The translations under genes were made by a program, and so were the position numbers. Below the pieces are notes generated by a model. It had not been told where the DNA came from, did no database searches, and worked only from the letters and a program-made list of their open reading frames with translations. 64,000 bases of DNA, from positions 35,777 to 99,776 of the forward strand of contig JAFQQD010000031.1 in NCBI GenBank assembly GCA_017411435.1, given 5' to 3'. This document shows positions 61,869-64,000 of this stretch, one piece after another (position 1 is the stretch's first letter; each line of letters starts with the position of its first letter). The DNA is from Clostridia bacterium. GTDB lineage: Bacteria > Bacillota > Clostridia > UMGS1883.

Positions 61869-62822
61869 TTACTTTTTTATTTCGTTACCACTGCGGTCGT
61901 ATCCGAAGCTCTGTTCACGGACATTTAAGAATTCTTCCTGTTCGACAACCACATATGATCCTCCGCCGATTGTTTTGGGGTTTCCTGGCATAGTGATTGT
62001 TGTCATCTTGTCTGTTCCTATGTCAAGAAGTTCCCGGCTACACTGTACCATATCATCAGGTGACATGGAAGTTTCCATATTGTCAGCAAGTATTGAATAG
62101 ATATCGTCAATTCTGCCGATATATTTCAGCTGCAGTTTCTGTTCCACAAGAGCATGGATGAAATCCTGCTGAACCTTGATTCTGGCAAGATCGCCCTGAG
62201 CGTATCCCTTGCGGTATCTTATAAGCTGCTCTGCCCTGTTACCATCAAGAATCTGCTTACCCTTTTTAAGATTTATATAAAGGTCCTGCGCAGGGTCCAC
62301 ATAGTACATATTTCTGGGGACATTAAATTCTACGCCGCCAAGTTCATCAATACAGTCGTTAAATGCTTTAAGATTTACCTTTACAAAATGATGAATCGGA
62401 ATTCCGGTAAGGTCTTTTGTCGCGATGATTGCCGCTTCAGTTCCGTACTGCTTGCCCTTCCTCATTCCAACGGAATGTACCTCAGTTATTTTACGGTTTC
62501 TTCCATTATATTTTACCAAGGTATCACGGGGAATACTCATAACAGTTGATGTGCCTCTTTCCGGGTCAATCTGTGCAAGCATCATAACATCCGTTCTGAG
62601 TCCTTCCTTATCCGTACCGAGGATGAGAATGTTACACTTTTCTTTTGAGATTTCTACTTCTTCCAAAGTGCCGGGTGCAAAGTACTCTACAATATTACTG
62701 TTGGGTGTAGTATAGAGCTTTGCGCAATAAACACCGCTGACTGCGGCAAATATTAAAATAAGTGAAACAAGCGTTATTTTCAAGGAGCGCAACGCCATGT
62801 TACCTTTCTTTTTTTTCTTCAT
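61869..62822 (-). CDS. LytR-CpsA-Psr (LCP) family protein
   Basis: The start is ATG 62822 (MKKKKKGNMALRSLKIT) after GAGG; 317 residues. One N-terminal membrane helix (about 13-33) is followed by an extracellular LCP domain. Visible motifs are NILILGTDKEGLRTDVMML near 67-85, MSIPRDTLV near 99, and the Arg-rich LIRYRKGYAQGDLARI near 195. LCP proteins transfer wall glycopolymers from lipid carriers to peptidoglycan. It appears to be the first gene of a short run with cyclophilin and GAPDH. Confidence 0.95.
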   Translation of the reverse strand: MKKKKKGNMALRSLKITLVSLILIFAAVSGVYCAKLYTTPNSNIVEYFAPGTLEEVEISKEKCNILILGTDKEGLRTDVMMLAQIDPERGTSTVMSIPRDTLVKYNGRNRKITEVHSVGMRKGKQYGTEAAIIATKDLTGIPIHHFVKVNLKAFNDCIDELGGVEFNVPRNMYYVDPAQDLYINLKKGKQILDGNRAEQLIRYRKGYAQGDLARIKVQQDFIHALVEQKLQLKYIGRIDDIYSILADNMETSMSPDDMVQCSRELLDIGTDKMTTITMPGNPKTIGGGSYVVVEQEEFLNVREQSFGYDRSGNEIKK

Positions 62823-63023
62823 TATATATAACCTCACTATTCGTAAGACCAAGTCCACAATTATCCTTGTAGATTCTACCACAAAACATTATTAAAGTCA
62901 ACGAATATAGAAAAGATATCGTATTTTTTATTATCAAAATTTATATTTTATTCATATATTGTATCATAGATGGATTAGAAACATACCACCGGGAAAAAAG
63001 AAAAATTATTTTTGAAAAAAGCC

Positions 63024-63052
63024 TTGACAATTGGGAAGTCCTTTGTTATAAT
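63024..63052 (+). promoter_or_regulatory. Promoter of the five-tRNA array
   Basis: TTGACA, 17-base spacer, TATAAT, 34 bases before tRNA-Val. Confidence 0.92.
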
Positions 63053-63085
63053 AACTATCGTTGTCAACACAGTTGATAGCCAAAT

Positions 63086-63161
63086 GGGAGCATAGCTCAG
63101 CTGGGAGAGCATCTGCCTTACAAGCAGAGGGTCATAGGTTCGAGCCCTATTGTTCCCACCA
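63086..63161 (+). tRNA. tRNA-Val (TAC)
   Basis: Acceptor GGGAGCA/TGTTCCC, anticodon loop CTTACAA, encoded CCA. Confidence 0.97.
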
Positions 63162-63164
63162 TTT

Positions 63165-63241
63165 GGCCCGGTAGTTCAGTTGGTTAGAACGCCAGCCTGT
63201 CACGCTGGAGGTCGAGGGTTCGAGCCCCTTCCGGGTCGCCA
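63165..63241 (+). tRNA. tRNA-Asp (GTC)
   Basis: Acceptor GGCCCGG/CCGGGTC, anticodon loop CTGTCAC, discriminator G, encoded CCA; three bases after tRNA-Val. Confidence 0.97.
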
Positions 63242-63244
63242 AAT

Positions 63245-63320
63245 GCCTTTGTAGCTCAGTTGGTAGAGCAAGGGACTGAAAATCCCTGTGTCACTGGTTC
63301 GATTCCAGTCGAAGGCACCA
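63245..63320 (+). tRNA. tRNA-Phe (GAA)
   Basis: Acceptor GCCTTTG/CGAAGGC, anticodon loop CTGAAAA, encoded CCA. Confidence 0.97.
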
Positions 63321-63325
63321 TTTAT

Positions 63326-63400
63326 GCGGGAGTGGCTCAGTGGTAGAGCGTCACCTTGCCAAGGTGAACGTCGCGAGTTCGAATCTCGTCTTCCGCTCCA
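63326..63400 (+). tRNA. tRNA-Gly (GCC)
   Basis: Acceptor GCGGGAG/CTTCCGC, anticodon loop TTGCCAA, encoded CCA. Confidence 0.97.
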
Positions 63401-63403
63401 GAC

Positions 63404-63430
63404 ACAAAAGACGCTATATGCGTCTTTTGT
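63404..63430 (+). terminator. Hairpin between tRNA-Gly and tRNA-Cys
   Basis: ACAAAAGACGC, a five-base loop and the perfect complement. It may end part of the array or guide processing. Confidence 0.55.
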
Positions 63431-63435
63431 AATAT

Positions 63436-63510
63436 GGCGCCATAGCCAAGTGGTAAGGCAGAGGCCTGCAAAGCCTTTATTCCCCAGTTCAAATCTGGGT
63501 GGCGCCTCCA
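63436..63510 (+). tRNA. tRNA-Cys (GCA)
   Basis: Acceptor GGCGCCA/TGGCGCC, anticodon loop CTGCAAA, encoded CCA. Confidence 0.97.
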
Positions 63511-63540
63511 AAAATCCGTACACATTGTGTACGGATTTTT
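63511..63540 (+). terminator. Terminator of the tRNA array
   Basis: AAAATCCGTACACA and its complement followed by T5. Confidence 0.85.
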
Positions 63541-63559
63541 ACTTATTACCTATTCCATC

Positions 63560-63588
63560 TTCACTATCACTTCTTTTTATGCTATAAT
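63560..63588 (+). promoter_or_regulatory. Probable promoter of the QueG-like gene
   Basis: A consensus TATAAT -10 with a weak -35 (TTCACT) 17 bases upstream. Confidence 0.5.
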
Positions 63589-63605
63589 TAGTCCGAGGTG
63601 TCATT

Positions 63606-64000
63606 ATGAATGAATTTATTAAAAGTTTTTCAGAGGAGCGTTTTGTATCAGATATCGGCTTCACAAAATGCGAAGACACACCTTTTGAAGGTCTTGAAAA
63701 TGCAGTGTCACTCGTGTTTCGTCTTTCAGATGCGGTTATAGGCCAGATTGAAGATGCTCCTACGCATACATATTTCCAGAACTACCGGACGATGAATGCA
63801 CATATCGACTCGGTCACTAATCAGCTTGTAATGGCGCTGATGCAAAAAGGTTATAATGCCGCTGCAATTCCTGCCAGTCAGTCAATCGATGGGCTTTCGG
63901 GACTTTTCTCGCATAAAAAAGCGGCAGTTTGTGCTGGACTTGGTTACATCGGCAAAAGTGCGCTTTTTATCTCGCACAAGTTTGGACCAAGAGTGCGTCT
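63606..64000 (+). CDS. QueG-like 4Fe-4S protein, cut by the window edge
   Basis: The start is ATG 63606 (MNEFIKSFSEERFVSDIGF), preceded by GAGGTG. The first 131 residues are visible and the frame stays open to the end. The pattern IPASQSIDG ... HKKAAVCAGLGYIGKSALFI followed by FGPRVRL is the conserved part of the epoxyqueuosine reductase (QueG) family and its double-4Fe-4S relatives. The cobalamin-linked reaction of true QueG reduces epoxyqueuosine in tRNA. Without the C-terminal cluster domain, the exact member cannot be named. Confidence 0.75.
   Translation, partial: MNEFIKSFSEERFVSDIGFTKCEDTPFEGLENAVSLVFRLSDAVIGQIEDAPTHTYFQNYRTMNAHIDSVTNQLVMALMQKGYNAAAIPASQSIDGLSGLFSHKKAAVCAGLGYIGKSALFISHKFGPRVR

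Noticed and set aside
63200..63523. 107-codon minus-strand frame
   Set aside because: It is antisense to four tRNA genes and has only tRNA-derived sequence.

Overview
The window reads as a chromosome segment of an anaerobic low-to-mid GC Gram-positive bacterium of the class Clostridia, probably gut-associated. The signs are SLH-anchored surface proteins, an ECF transporter, a glycyl-radical enzyme with microcompartment genes, an NrdR/TsaE/TsaB/RpiB housekeeping block, YtrA-type GntR regulation, and strong AGGAGG-type ribosome binding sites. The genus cannot be fixed from the sequence. There is no rRNA, CRISPR array, transposase or prophage.

Layout. 0-3.2 kb: four minus-strand genes (acyltransferase-like protein, SH3 lipoprotein, two small membrane proteins) and a gene remnant. 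3.2-7.6 kb: sodium-linked transport (OadB with a 40-residue OadG-like partner, Na/Pi symporter, ArsB/NhaD-like permease). 7.7-12.5 kb: class II aldolase, then a reduced microcompartment operon led by a diol-dehydratase-like glycyl-radical enzyme. 12.7-19.7 kb: GntR-ABC operon, divergent MarR / Fe-alcohol dehydrogenase / aldehyde dehydrogenase operon, TspO. 19.8-23.6 kb: tsaE-tsaB-rpiB-nrdR-acyl-CoA synthetase. 24.6-33.4 kb: a 2334-residue beta-helix surface protein, a 45-residue peptide gene, a small membrane gene, and a 284-bp segment bounded by exact inverted repeats beside a tyrosine recombinase. 33.5-39.1 kb: M23 peptidase, groES-groEL with a long structured spacer, a tandem repeat, and a SLOG/XRE pair. 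39.2-50.2 kb: a five-gene operon under a cobalamin riboswitch. 50.3-57.9 kb: another SLH protein, aldose epimerase, PfkB kinase, antiporter, DMT transporter. 58-64 kb: seven tRNA genes in two groups, a SAP-nuclease gene, GAPDH, cyclophilin, an LCP protein, and the start of a QueG-like gene.

Two systems stand out. First, the riboswitch operon encodes two transcobalamin-like beta domains (DUF4430), an alpha/alpha-toroid protein resembling the other half of intrinsic factor/transcobalamin, and an ECF transporter whose two ATPases and S component are one polypeptide. I infer a surface vitamin B12 capture-and-import system. Second, the inverted-repeat segment carries a consensus promoter that points away from the giant surface gene as sequenced. 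Inversion by the adjacent recombinase would point it at that gene, so I infer a phase-variation switch shown in the OFF state.
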